NCBI RefSeq assembly: GCF_001458215.1
Contig: NZ_CYTW01000002.1
Coordinates: 605,384-669,383 of the forward strand
Length of the DNA: 64,000 nucleotides
Direction of reading: 5' to 3'
Source of the DNA: Shimia thalassica
GTDB taxonomy: Bacteria > Pseudomonadota > Alphaproteobacteria > Rhodobacterales > Rhodobacteraceae
Shown here: positions 45,963 through 54,755 of the stretch, piece by piece
Numbering within the stretch: the first letter of the stretch is position 1
Layout of the letters: each line of letters starts with the position of its first letter
Notes under the pieces: generated by a model
Told to the model about the DNA's origin: nothing
What the model saw: the letters and a program-made list of their open reading frames with translations, nothing else
Databases searched by the model: none
Position numbers and translations under genes: made by a program

Positions 45963-47408
45963 ATGAAATCCACCCCCAACCTTCTGGTCATCCTGTCCGA
46001 CCAACATCAGGCGCGGGCCATGTCCTGTGCAAACCATCCGGTGGTACAGACACCGCACCTGGATGAACTGGCCGCACGTGGCACACGTTTTACCAACGCC
46101 TATACGCCCTCTCCGATCTGTGTTCCTGCCCGCGCGGCCTTTGCGACCGGTCGGCAAGTGCACGAGATCCGCAACTGGGACAACGCAATGCCTTACAAGG
46201 GAATGCCGCGTGGCTGGGGGCATGCGTTGCAGGACAAAGGGGTGCGCGTCGAATCTATCGGCAAGCTGCATTACCGCCATGAAGAGGACGATTCGGGTTT
46301 CGACACGCAGCATATTCCGATGCATGTCGCGGATGGCGTGGGTATGGTCTGGGGCTCGATCCGCCGCGAAGACGAGAGGGTCTATAACAAACATGTGCGC
46401 ATGATGGGCGACACGATCGGACCGGGCGAAAGCAGCTATACAAAATACGATCGCAGCGTCACGGACATGACTTGCGACTGGCTGTCCAAAACACAAGACA
46501 GCGTTGCGCCCTGGTGTCTCTATGTCGGGCTGGTTGCGCCGCACCACCCGTTGATCTCGCCTCAGGAATTCTATGACCTCTATCCATTGGACAAGCTTCC
46601 GCCAGATAAGCTGCGGCTCAAGGGCGGTTACGCGCGCCACCCGTGGCAGGACAAGATGGCGGCTGCGATGGTCGCGGAGGACGGCTGGAAGGACGAGGAA
46701 GAGAGGCGCGTTGCGATTGCCTCGTATTACGGGCTGACCAGCTATATGGACCACAATGTCGGGCGGATCGTCGCCGCGCTGAAGGCAAGCGGGCAGTTCG
46801 ACAATACCACGATCATCTATTCCAGCGATCACGGCGAAAGCCTTGGGGTGCGCGATCTCTGGGGCAAGATGAACATGTATGAGGAATCCGCCGCGATCCC
46901 GTTGATCGTTGCCCCTGCGCCCGATCTAGGGGCCGATCCCCGACCTACCAGTCACACGACCACAAGCCTTTTGGACATCTCCGAAACCATCATCGACCAC
47001 TTTGATGCCGAACTTCCGGGCGAACGCCCCGGGAAATCGCTCTATGATATTGCCGCGTCTGAAGACGACACCGAACGCGCCGTGTTCAGCGAATACCACG
47101 CGATTGGCGCGGTCTCTGGCGAATTCATGCTGCGCAAGGGCGATCTGAAACTGATCGAATATGTTGGCTTCGGGCCTGAGCTGTTCAATCTGACCGAAGA
47201 CCCCGAAGAGCTGACCAATCAGGCGCAAAACCCGGCTTATGCAGATGATCTTGCCCGAATGCAGGCGGAGCTTCGCAAGATCTGTGACCCGGACACCGTC
47301 AATACGGAAGCCTTCGAAGATCAGGACGCGATGATCGAAGCCTATGGCGGAAAAGAGGCTGCGTCGAAACTGGGTGCGCCCTCGGCAACACCGCCGCCCG
47401 CCACCTGA
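45963..47408 (+). CDS. Sulfatase (formylglycine-dependent)
   Basis: A 481-residue sulfatase without signal peptide. The metal site is LVILSDQHQARAM (D13-Q14), the formylglycine motif is C53-V-P-A-R in PSPICVPARAAFATG, and the distal site is IIYSSDHGESLGVRDLWGKMNMYE. Together with the first sulfatase it shares the D-Q metal pair but the two are distant in sequence. Located 3 bases after marR. Two cytosolic sulfatases in one locus suggest two substrates, two stereoisomers, or a disulfated compound. Confidence 0.93.
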   Translation: MKSTPNLLVILSDQHQARAMSCANHPVVQTPHLDELAARGTRFTNAYTPSPICVPARAAFATGRQVHEIRNWDNAMPYKGMPRGWGHALQDKGVRVESIGKLHYRHEEDDSGFDTQHIPMHVADGVGMVWGSIRREDERVYNKHVRMMGDTIGPGESSYTKYDRSVTDMTCDWLSKTQDSVAPWCLYVGLVAPHHPLISPQEFYDLYPLDKLPPDKLRLKGGYARHPWQDKMAAAMVAEDGWKDEEERRVAIASYYGLTSYMDHNVGRIVAALKASGQFDNTTIIYSSDHGESLGVRDLWGKMNMYEESAAIPLIVAPAPDLGADPRPTSHTTTSLLDISETIIDHFDAELPGERPGKSLYDIAASEDDTERAVFSEYHAIGAVSGEFMLRKGDLKLIEYVGFGPELFNLTEDPEELTNQAQNPAYADDLARMQAELRKICDPDTVNTEAFEDQDAMIEAYGGKEAASKLGAPSATPPPAT

Positions 47409-47443
47409 ACGGCGTCTATAAAAATTCAACACGAGGATCTGCC

Positions 47444-48829
47444 ATGACGCAGGACACTATTTCTTTGGCTTTGGCTGAGTTGCGCGACCTTCTGGGTGAC
47501 CGTTTGTCCACGGGTCAATCCGTGCGCGAAATCCATGGTCGTGACGAAGCCTATTCCACACCCGCCTTACCCGACGGCGTGGCCTTTCCGGAAAGCACGG
47601 CCGAGGTGTCGGCGATCATGAAGATTTGCTCGGCACATAAAATACCCGTTGTTCCCTTTGGAATCGGTACGTCGCTGGAGGGCCACGTGATCCCGATCCA
47701 TGGCGGGATCAGCATCGATACCAGCCGGATGAACAAGGTTCTGGAAATCCACGAAAGCGATTTGGACGCGGTTGTGCAACCCGGTGTCACACGGACGCAG
47801 TTGAACGACAACCTGCGCGCGACGGGCTTGATGTTCACGGTCGATCCGGGCGCGGACGCCACGCTGGGCGGCATGGCCTCGACCCGCGCATCGGGGACCA
47901 ATACCGTGCGTTATGGCACCATGCGTGAAAACGTTCTGGCGCTTGAGGTTGTGCTGCCGGATGGCAGAGTGATCAACACAGGGTCGCGCGCGCGGAAATC
48001 CTCGGCCGGATATGACCTGACCCATCTGTTCGTGGGGTCCGAGGGCACCTTGGGCATCATCACCGAACTGACCGTGCGCCTGTTCGGGCGGCCGGATACC
48101 GAGCTTTCGGCCACCTGTGCCTTTGAAACCATTGATGATGCCGTGAACACGGTGATCATGGCCATTCAAATGGGGCTGCCCATGGCCCGGATCGAGCTTT
48201 TGGACGACGTGCAGATGAAGGGCATGAATATCTTCAACCCTGATCTGAACCTTCCCGAAAAACCGCATCTTTTCCTCGAATTTCACGGGTCCGAGGCGGG
48301 TGTCAAAGAACAGGTGGACCTGTTCGAAAGCGTCGCGGAAGAATTCGGAGTGTCCGGCTTTGGCTGGGCGACGAAACTGGAAGATCGCGAGCGACTTTGG
48401 CAGGCACGTCACAACGCCTATTACGCGGGCAAGTCGCTGCGCAAAGGCTGCGAAGGCGTTGTCACAGATTGCTGCGTTCCCATTTCAGCGCTGGCAGATT
48501 GTATTGCGCGCACCAAAGAGCTGATCGCCGACTCCGGCCTGATCGCCCCGATCGTGGGGCATGTTGGTGACGGAAACTACCACCTCTTGATCCTGATCGA
48601 CCCTGGCAATGCCGACGAAATGGCCCGTGCCAAGCAACTGGCCTCCGATGTGAATCGGGCGGCGCTTTCCTTTGGAGGCACGGTGACGGGCGAACACGGC
48701 GTCGGAACCGGCAAGAAGAAATACATGGCGGAAGAACACGGAGAAGCTTACCAGTTGATGGCCCAGCTGAAGCAGTCCATTGATCCGCTGAACATCATGA
48801 ACCCCGGGAAGCTGGTATCGGTGAACTGA
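47444..48829 (+). CDS. FAD-linked D-2-hydroxyacid dehydrogenase (D-lactate dehydrogenase/GlcD type)
   Basis: A 461-residue enzyme oxidising D-lactate, glycolate or similar 2-hydroxy acids to 2-oxo acids. An FAD_binding_4 domain (VPFGIGTSLEGHVIPIHGGISIDTSRMNKV; DPGADATLGGMASTRASGTNTVRYGTM) is followed by the FAD-oxidase C domain (HVGDGNYHLLILIDP; GGTVTGEHGVGTGKKKYM). Its place behind a sulfatase in the same operon suggests the desulfated product is a 2-hydroxy acid. The broken L-type enzyme at the end of the opposing operon fits this. Confidence 0.92.
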   Translation: MTQDTISLALAELRDLLGDRLSTGQSVREIHGRDEAYSTPALPDGVAFPESTAEVSAIMKICSAHKIPVVPFGIGTSLEGHVIPIHGGISIDTSRMNKVLEIHESDLDAVVQPGVTRTQLNDNLRATGLMFTVDPGADATLGGMASTRASGTNTVRYGTMRENVLALEVVLPDGRVINTGSRARKSSAGYDLTHLFVGSEGTLGIITELTVRLFGRPDTELSATCAFETIDDAVNTVIMAIQMGLPMARIELLDDVQMKGMNIFNPDLNLPEKPHLFLEFHGSEAGVKEQVDLFESVAEEFGVSGFGWATKLEDRERLWQARHNAYYAGKSLRKGCEGVVTDCCVPISALADCIARTKELIADSGLIAPIVGHVGDGNYHLLILIDPGNADEMARAKQLASDVNRAALSFGGTVTGEHGVGTGKKKYMAEEHGEAYQLMAQLKQSIDPLNIMNPGKLVSVN

Positions 48830-48892
48830 CCGGAAACCCCATGAAATGCTGCGACACGCCGAGTTACTCTGCCAAACAGAACCGCTATCCGC

Positions 48893-49966
48893 ATGACAGA
48901 CCTCAGATCCAAAGCTCTGCAATTGACACTGGTCCTCGCAACAGCGTTGGCGGGGGCTTTTGCGGCGCTTGCGATGGGGTGGCCCATTCCCTTCCTTCTT
49001 GGAAGCCTGGTGGCCACTGCGGTCCTTGCGCTGACATTCGCCGCGCGCACAGGGCGCCCGGTTTTCTTCCCCACGCTCTTGCGGCAGGTGTTCATTGCCG
49101 TGATCGGTACGATGATTGGCACGACCTTCACGCCCGAAGTGTTGTCCTTGGCGCCAACCCTTGCCGTCACACTGTGTGCGATGATGGGTTTTGTCGTTCT
49201 GGCGCAGGCGTCGAACTATGTCATTTTTCACTATCTGGGCGGCTATGACCGGCCAACCTCGTTCTATGCTGCCATGCCGGGCGGGTTGATCGAAGCCGTG
49301 GAAATGGGGACGAAAGCGGGCGGAGATGTCGAGACCCTGAGCATCCAGCATTTCGTGCGTATCGTACTGGTGATCCTGATTGTTCCCCTGCTTTTTCTGG
49401 TGGTGACCGGAGAAGCGGTGGGCAGCGCCGCGAGCCAGACACTCGAAAAGGGTGCATCCGACTGGCGGGATTGGCTGATGGTGGCTTTGATCGCCCCCGT
49501 TGGCCTTTGGATCGGCAAAGCCTCGCGATTGCCAGCAGCCCCGCTTCTTGGTCCTTTGGTTTTAACGGCGATCCTGCAATCTTCGGGGGTCATCGATCTG
49601 GGCGGGCCTCCGGCACTTCTCAACCTGGCCCAGCTGATCGTCGGTGCGAGCCTCGGCGCGCAGTTTGCCAAGACCACCCCGCGACGCTTGCTGTGGGCTC
49701 TCGCGCTGGGGTTTGTATCGGTCATGGTGACGCTTGCCATTGCGTCGGGCTTTGCATTGATGCTGGGACAGTTCATTTCAGTGTCTTTCCAGACATTGCT
49801 GATCAGCTTTGCTCCCGGCGGGGTCACCGAGATGAGCCTGATCGCGCTAAGCCTCGGGGTCAGTCCGGTTCTTGTCTCGACCCATCACCTGTTTCGCATA
49901 TTATTCACCGTGGGTCTGGCCGGTTTGCTGTTCAAGCGGCTTGGAAATGGCTCGCCAGAAACCTAA
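48893..49966 (+). CDS. AbrB family membrane protein (putative permease)
   Basis: A 357-residue inner-membrane protein with about ten hydrophobic helices in two related halves; the typical phrases are WPIPFLLGSLVATA, IGTMIGTTFTPEV, YAAMPGGLIEAVEMG and FAPGGVTEMSLIALSLGVSPVLVSTHHLFRI. The AbrB membrane family is often linked to uptake or export of small organic acids; function is not settled. It lies between the dehydrogenase and the sulfatase maturase in the same operon, so it may export sulfate or a pathway acid. Confidence 0.88.
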   Translation: MTDLRSKALQLTLVLATALAGAFAALAMGWPIPFLLGSLVATAVLALTFAARTGRPVFFPTLLRQVFIAVIGTMIGTTFTPEVLSLAPTLAVTLCAMMGFVVLAQASNYVIFHYLGGYDRPTSFYAAMPGGLIEAVEMGTKAGGDVETLSIQHFVRIVLVILIVPLLFLVVTGEAVGSAASQTLEKGASDWRDWLMVALIAPVGLWIGKASRLPAAPLLGPLVLTAILQSSGVIDLGGPPALLNLAQLIVGASLGAQFAKTTPRRLLWALALGFVSVMVTLAIASGFALMLGQFISVSFQTLLISFAPGGVTEMSLIALSLGVSPVLVSTHHLFRILFTVGLAGLLFKRLGNGSPET

Positions 49967-49975
49967 GTTTACTCC

Positions 49976-50923
49976 ATGCAACCAGACACGAAAAAAGGCA
50001 GCTGCTGTAGCCCCTCACGAAGTGCGGGGGCCGACACGCCCCTTGCCGCGCCCATCGCCACCGGTGGAAAACGCATACCGGACGATGCCGTGCACATTCC
50101 GGGCGGCAGGTCGTTCACTGGCACCAGCCGCCCCGAGATCCCGGATGACGGCGAAGACCCGGTGCGGAACACCCGCGTGAAACCCTTTCGCATCGGGGCA
50201 ACCACGGTCACGAACGCGCAATTCGCCGCGTTCATCAGCGAGACCGGCTATGTCACCGAAGCCGAACGCTTTGGCTGGTCCTTCGTCTTCTGGATGCAGG
50301 TGCCGGAAGGGCTTGGTCCGACATTGGGCGTCAAGGACGTCGAATGGTGGCGGCGCGTGGATGGCGCCAACTGGCGTGACATCAACGGACCGGGCACCAT
50401 GGATGCCGTCTGGAAGCCAGACCATCCCGTCGTTCAAATGTCTTGGAACGATGCGCAGGCCTATGCCAAATGGGCAGGAGGCCGCCTTCCGACCGAGGCC
50501 GAGTGGGAACATGCCGCTCGCGGTGGGTTGGGTGACGTACGTTTTCCCTGGGGTGACCGCGAACCCGATGATGCCGATTTCCAACCCTGCAATATCTGGC
50601 AGGGTGATTTCCCCAAAACCAACAGCGCGAAAGACGGTTTCGTCACCACTGCCCCAGCCAGACACTATGAGCCGAATGGCTATGGCTTGTACAATGTCGT
50701 GGGCAATGTCTGGGAATGGACGGCCGACGCCTATCGCATCAAGTCCTTGAAGAAACACGTGCGCCAGCGGCTTGCGACGATGAAAGGTTATAAACTGTCC
50801 AAAGGCGGATCGTTTCTGTGTCACGTATCATATTGCTACCGCTACAGGATCGCCGCACGGTCCGGCACTTCGCCGGACAGCACGACCACTCACCAAGGTT
50901 TTCGTGTGGTATGGCCCGAGTAA
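49976..50923 (+). CDS. Formylglycine-generating enzyme (sulfatase maturase)
   Basis: A 315-residue SUMF1/FGE-type protein that turns the active-site Cys of sulfatases into formylglycine using O2 and copper. Family segments are IPGGRSFTGTS, VTNAQFAAFISETGYVTEAERFGWSFVF, the PVVQMSWNDAQAYAKWAGGRLPTEAEWEHAARGG box and VVGNVWEWTAD. Importantly, KGGSFLCHVSYCYRYRIAAR contains both catalytic Cys four residues apart, which separates true FGEs from the many SUMF1-like proteins lacking them. Last gene of the marR operon, 10 bp after abrB. Confidence 0.95.
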   Translation: MQPDTKKGSCCSPSRSAGADTPLAAPIATGGKRIPDDAVHIPGGRSFTGTSRPEIPDDGEDPVRNTRVKPFRIGATTVTNAQFAAFISETGYVTEAERFGWSFVFWMQVPEGLGPTLGVKDVEWWRRVDGANWRDINGPGTMDAVWKPDHPVVQMSWNDAQAYAKWAGGRLPTEAEWEHAARGGLGDVRFPWGDREPDDADFQPCNIWQGDFPKTNSAKDGFVTTAPARHYEPNGYGLYNVVGNVWEWTADAYRIKSLKKHVRQRLATMKGYKLSKGGSFLCHVSYCYRYRIAARSGTSPDSTTTHQGFRVVWPE

Positions 50924-50953
50924 GCCAGGTCATGCGGCAAAGGGCGATGCCGC

Positions 50954-51619
50954 TCAGGTTGGCAAATTCAGGTTGTTGATGTGCTCGGACAGGCGCGCCA
51001 GCAAAAGCGGTTTGTCACGGTGCGTCAAGGCCTCGATCATGCCCTCGTGTTGTTCGACCAACAGTTGCAGGCTGGTGAACTCGATGTCGTAGGCGCGGGC
51101 CAGCTGGAAATGCATATGGTCGAAAGACAGGTTCCGGTATTGCTCGACAATGAAATCGTTGCGGGCCAGCCCGACGAGGATCATGTGGAACTCGCCATTC
51201 AGGCGCCCCCAGTCGACTTTGGCTTTTTCATTTTCGCTGCTGGCGATCTTGCGCATCCTGTCATTGAGGCGGCGCAGGGCCTTGATGTCGGCATCGGTCA
51301 CATTGTCAAAACCGAGATCCACCGCTGCCAGCTCGAACATTTCGCGGAACTGCACGAACTGGGCAAATTCCCGGGTCGTCGGTTTGTCGGCGACAAAGTA
51401 GCCCCGGTTCGGCTCGACCCGCACAAGACGCGAGGCCAGCAGGCGGGCCAGGGCCTCGCGTACGGGGATCAGGCTGACCCCATGGGCATCGGCGATCTTT
51501 TTCACACCGATATGGGCGCCCGGAGCATAGTCGCCTGCCAGAATGTCGTCGCGGATGATCACCACCAGCCGGTCAACCAGACTTCCCGGATCGGTAAGTT
51601 TCCCTCGGGTTCGGGGCAC
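50954..51619 (-). CDS. GntR family transcriptional regulator (FCD type)
   Basis: About 222 residues from a GTG at 51619, 22 bases after the stop of the DmdA-like gene; an earlier start would overlap that gene extensively. The N-terminal winged HTH (LAGDYAPGAHIGVKKIADAHGVSLIPVREALARLLASRLVRVEPNRGYFV) is followed by an FCD domain with the metal/ligand His pattern (LNGEFHMILVG; VEQHEGMIEALTHRD). Last gene of the panB-rieske-dmdA-like unit, which it probably represses. Confidence 0.9.
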   Translation of the reverse strand: MPRTRGKLTDPGSLVDRLVVIIRDDILAGDYAPGAHIGVKKIADAHGVSLIPVREALARLLASRLVRVEPNRGYFVADKPTTREFAQFVQFREMFELAAVDLGFDNVTDADIKALRRLNDRMRKIASSENEKAKVDWGRLNGEFHMILVGLARNDFIVEQYRNLSFDHMHFQLARAYDIEFTSLQLLVEQHEGMIEALTHRDKPLLLARLSEHINNLNLPT

Positions 51620-51641
51620 GCCTTGTCCTCGTTGCTGCTTC

Positions 51642-52745
51642 TCACACAAATGGCAGATCGCAGATCGTGCCGGGCACCGGCTCGCCGTTTCTGACCACCT
51701 CGACCTTATCTCCGATCTGCACGCTGCGCGAGACCAGAACGAAGCCGATGACCGCATGCAATTGCGGCGACCAGCCGCCGTTGGTCATGCTGCCGACCTT
51801 CTTGCCGTCCACCAGCACGTCACACCAGGTCGCGTGGCCGGTTTGCGTGGACCAGTCATCCAGTTTGACACCCAATTGATGGCGCGCGGGGCCGTCTGCA
51901 TGAATGCGACGCAGGGCCTTGATGCCGATGACATCATCTTCCAGATCCAGATCGACATATTTGTCCAGTCGCACCTCGAACGGGTTGGTCATGTCATCGG
52001 TGTCGCCGCCATATGACAGCAATCCACTCTCGATCCGCTCGATCGGATTGGGGTTGCCCGGCCCGATGCCCCACGGCTGCCCGGCCTCGCGGATGATGTT
52101 CCACAGATCAACACCCCGCCGGCCGTCCGTCAGATAAAGTTCGAAACCACCCTGCTTGGAAAACCCCGAACGCGCGATCTTGACCGGAATACCGTCAATT
52201 TGTGCATCGGCGAACCAGAAGAACTTGATCGTCCTCACCCAATCTCCAAAGATCGAGGCCACAACATCTTCGGCCTTGGGGCCCTGTACCGCAAGCGGCG
52301 AAACATCCGGTTCGCTGACCTTCACGTTCAGCCCGCGTTCGGCAGCAATGCCACGCGCCCACATCAGCATGTTGTTGTCGGCAATCGACAGCCAGAACAG
52401 ATCGTCCGCGATTTTCAGAACCACCGGATCGTTGATCAGCACGCCCCGGTGGTCGCACATGGGCACGTATTTGCCCTGTCCCGGAAAACAGCCCGAAAGG
52501 TCACGCACGGACAGGATCTGCGCCAGACGTGCAGCGTCCGGTCCTTCAATCTGAACCTGTCTCTGCACCGCGACGTCCCACATGCTGACGCCATGCATGA
52601 GCCGGTCGTACTCGGCCATGGGGTCGCCATAGGACACCGGCATCAGCATCCGGTTATAGGGGGAAAAGGCGGTGACACCCTCGTTCAGTGTCGCCTCGTA
52701 GAACGGCGATGTGCGCAGACGGGTATTGGGTCCAATCTCTGCCAT
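51642..52745 (-). CDS. DmdA/GcvT-like tetrahydrofolate-dependent methyltransferase
   Basis: A 367-residue GcvT-fold protein; the ATG at 52745 is used rather than a GTG nine codons earlier. Many stretches follow DMSP demethylase (DmdA): RLRTSPFYEATLNEGV, NRMLMPVSYGD, VSMWDVAVQRQVQI, FWLSIADNN, SPLAVQGPKAEDV, SKQGGFELYLTDG, PNPIERIESGLLSYG and DDMTNPFEV. It should bind THF and take a methyl group from a methylated S, N or O. In characterised DmdA, as I recall them, the strand reads RSGWSKQGG; here it is RSGFSKQGG, so the substrate may differ. It lies between a Rieske oxygenase and a GntR regulator. Confidence 0.8.
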   Translation of the reverse strand: MAEIGPNTRLRTSPFYEATLNEGVTAFSPYNRMLMPVSYGDPMAEYDRLMHGVSMWDVAVQRQVQIEGPDAARLAQILSVRDLSGCFPGQGKYVPMCDHRGVLINDPVVLKIADDLFWLSIADNNMLMWARGIAAERGLNVKVSEPDVSPLAVQGPKAEDVVASIFGDWVRTIKFFWFADAQIDGIPVKIARSGFSKQGGFELYLTDGRRGVDLWNIIREAGQPWGIGPGNPNPIERIESGLLSYGGDTDDMTNPFEVRLDKYVDLDLEDDVIGIKALRRIHADGPARHQLGVKLDDWSTQTGHATWCDVLVDGKKVGSMTNGGWSPQLHAVIGFVLVSRSVQIGDKVEVVRNGEPVPGTICDLPFV

Positions 52746-52787
52746 TTGGAAAGACCTTGCTTGAGGGGACACGCCCCTTGGGGTTGA

Positions 52788-52797
52788 GGGGGGGGGG
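52788..52797 (-). repeat. Run of ten G (C on the coding strand) upstream of the DmdA-like gene
   Basis: Ten consecutive G bases lie in the 85-bp gap between the Rieske and DmdA-like genes, 43 bases before the latter's start. Such tracts are slippage-prone. It is inside a transcribed spacer, where its length could alter RNA folding near the ribosome site, but no evidence for variation is available. Confidence 0.6.
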
Positions 52798-52830
52798 AAG
52801 GGGCCGCCAAAGCGCCCCCGCCATGAAGGA

Positions 52831-53904
52831 TCAAGCGCTGCGTTCCGCGTCCAGCTTGCGTTTCAGGATCTGGCGCACACGCACGCCTGCGCCATCTGCG
52901 CCAAGGTTGATTTCGGGGAACTCCAACCCCCGGGGATCCTGCGAGACCAGCGCCTGGATCTTCTGTAACAGATCCTTGTCCTCGTTGAAGGCACCAAGAA
53001 TGTTGGCCTTGGTCTGCTCCAGCACCTCGTCGCTCACATCCGGCACGTCAAACGCGGCAGCGAAGAAGTAATGTGTCTCGCCCCGCTTGCCCGGTGTCAC
53101 GATATGTGCGCCGCGCACGAGGTAATCCGCGCGTTCGCCCGGTACCGCGTCGATGTCATGCACGTTCCAGTCCGAGAAGGACACGGCCAGCGATGGCATC
53201 CGCCCTTCCTGTTCGCGTTTGACGATCTTGCCATCGGGAAACCCGAAACCGGCACAGAACAGCGGTGACAGGGGCGAGGGCTCGAAATCCTGCCGATAGA
53301 CGATGGTTTCGCCTTCCATGGACACTTCAGCCGGGTTTTCCCAATCCCCCTGTTTGAAGGTCTTGGCATGCAGAAAGGCGATATGGGTCAGGTCCAGAAC
53401 GTTTTCGCGGATCAGAACCCAGTTGGCATCGACCTCCATATAGGCCGTGACGACCGACCAGTCCGGGTTGGTCTGATAGCCCATGTCCACCGGATCATGG
53501 TCGATCTTGTCCGGATCGCCCATCCAGATCCACAGGAAACGGCCCGCTTCGCGCATCGGATAGCTTTGCACGCGCGCTGTTTTCGGGATCATCTTCTGGG
53601 TCGGCACGCGTGTGCATACCCCGTCCGCGCCGAACTCCATGCCGTGATAGGGGCACACCAGCTGATCGTCGATCACACGGCCTTCGGACAGCGGGGCCCA
53701 GCGATGCGGGCAGCGATTGTCAAGCGCCACCGGCGTGCCATCTGCCTTGCGATACATCACCACCGGTTTTTCCAGAAGCCAGCGGGCCAGAGGCTTGTCC
53801 GTCACCTCGTCCACATGGGCCGCACACCACCACATGTTGCGCGGATAATTGTCATCGAGCATCCCGTTCGGGATCAGTTGAGCGCCCTTGGTCAGTTCGT
53901 TCAT
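52831..53904 (-). CDS. Rieske non-heme iron oxygenase (vanillate O-demethylase oxygenase type)
   Basis: A 357-residue oxygenase component. The Rieske 2Fe-2S motifs are CPHRWAPLSEG and CPYHGMEFG (C-x-H...C-x2-H), and the mononuclear iron motif is ENVLDLTHIAFLHAKTF (N...D-x2-H-x4-H). The layout is that of VanA/DdmC-type enzymes, which remove methyl groups from O- or N-methyl compounds as formaldehyde. No reductase gene is adjacent. Its ATG overlaps the stop of the panB-like gene as ATGA. Confidence 0.93.
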   Translation of the reverse strand: MNELTKGAQLIPNGMLDDNYPRNMWWCAAHVDEVTDKPLARWLLEKPVVMYRKADGTPVALDNRCPHRWAPLSEGRVIDDQLVCPYHGMEFGADGVCTRVPTQKMIPKTARVQSYPMREAGRFLWIWMGDPDKIDHDPVDMGYQTNPDWSVVTAYMEVDANWVLIRENVLDLTHIAFLHAKTFKQGDWENPAEVSMEGETIVYRQDFEPSPLSPLFCAGFGFPDGKIVKREQEGRMPSLAVSFSDWNVHDIDAVPGERADYLVRGAHIVTPGKRGETHYFFAAAFDVPDVSDEVLEQTKANILGAFNEDKDLLQKIQALVSQDPRGLEFPEINLGADGAGVRVRQILKRKLDAERSA

Positions 53905-54755
53905 TCTCTCTCCTCCCTGAGAATGTCGGCAAGCCGTTGTGCCTCGTCCGGTTTCATCTGATAGGAATGGTCTTCGTCCGGAAACGCGCCGGTTCGGACA
54001 TCGTCGGCATAGTCCGAAAACGCCTGTACCGCGACATCGGCCATGTTGGCATAGCGTTTGGCAAACTTGGGCTTGAACGTGTCAAATGCGCCCAGAAGAT
54101 CATAGCCGTTCAGCATCTGTGCCGTGCCTGCGGCCCCGGCGCCGATGGAAAAGGTAAAGATGTCTACCGCCTCGTCCACGGCCTTGCTGACCTCGTAGGG
54201 CATCGCCTCGATCTCAAGCCCGATGGCGCCGGCCTCTTCGATTGCGCGGGCATTGTCGATGATTTCCAATGCGGCTTCGGCGGTGCGCCCCTGCATCTTG
54301 AAGCCTCCGAACTTGTGCACGTAATGGGGCAGCAGGCCGACATGGCTCATCACCGGCACACCGGCGTCGGCCACGGCCTTGATGATATCGAATTTCTCGC
54401 GCCCACCCTGTAGTTTCACCGCATCGCAGCCGCTTTCCTTCATCAGGCGCACCGCGTTTGTCACGGCCATGTCAGGCGTCGCATATGAGCCGTAAGGCAT
54501 GGATACGAAACACATGGTGTTGGGCGCCCCGCGCCGCACGGCCCTTGTGTGGGCAATCATGTGATCCACGGTCATCGCCAACGTGTTTTCATGGCCATAA
54601 AGGGTCATCCCCAGACTATCGCCCACACCGACAATATCGACGCCCGCGCGCTCGGCCCAAGCGGCAGTCAGAACTTCTCCGACAGCCACCATCACGAGCC
54701 GCTCTCCGGTGCGTTTCTTTTCGGCAAGGTCAGGAATGGTTAGTTTCGCGCGCAT
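53901..54755 (-). CDS. panB: Ketopantoate hydroxymethyltransferase family protein (PanB-like), pathway copy
   Basis: A 284-residue TIM-barrel enzyme of the KPHMT family, which transfers hydroxymethyl from 5,10-methylene-THF to a 2-oxo acid. The metal Asp pair (VGVGDSLGM; later the AVDIFTF region), VKLQGG, VPVMSHVGLLPHYVHKFGGF, the catalytic Glu in IGLEIEAMP and FKPKFAKRYANM are all seen. No panC is nearby, and it leads a catabolic operon with a Rieske enzyme (ATGA overlap) and a folate methyltransferase. I infer a catabolic role, perhaps as a C1 sink or run in reverse. Function in pantothenate synthesis cannot be excluded. Confidence 0.88.
   Translation of the reverse strand: MRAKLTIPDLAEKKRTGERLVMVAVGEVLTAAWAERAGVDIVGVGDSLGMTLYGHENTLAMTVDHMIAHTRAVRRGAPNTMCFVSMPYGSYATPDMAVTNAVRLMKESGCDAVKLQGGREKFDIIKAVADAGVPVMSHVGLLPHYVHKFGGFKMQGRTAEAALEIIDNARAIEEAGAIGLEIEAMPYEVSKAVDEAVDIFTFSIGAGAAGTAQMLNGYDLLGAFDTFKPKFAKRYANMADVAVQAFSDYADDVRTGAFPDEDHSYQMKPDEAQRLADILREERE

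Noticed and set aside
45774..46832. A 352-codon minus-strand open frame
   Set aside because: Antisense to marR and the sulfatase with clear active-site motifs.
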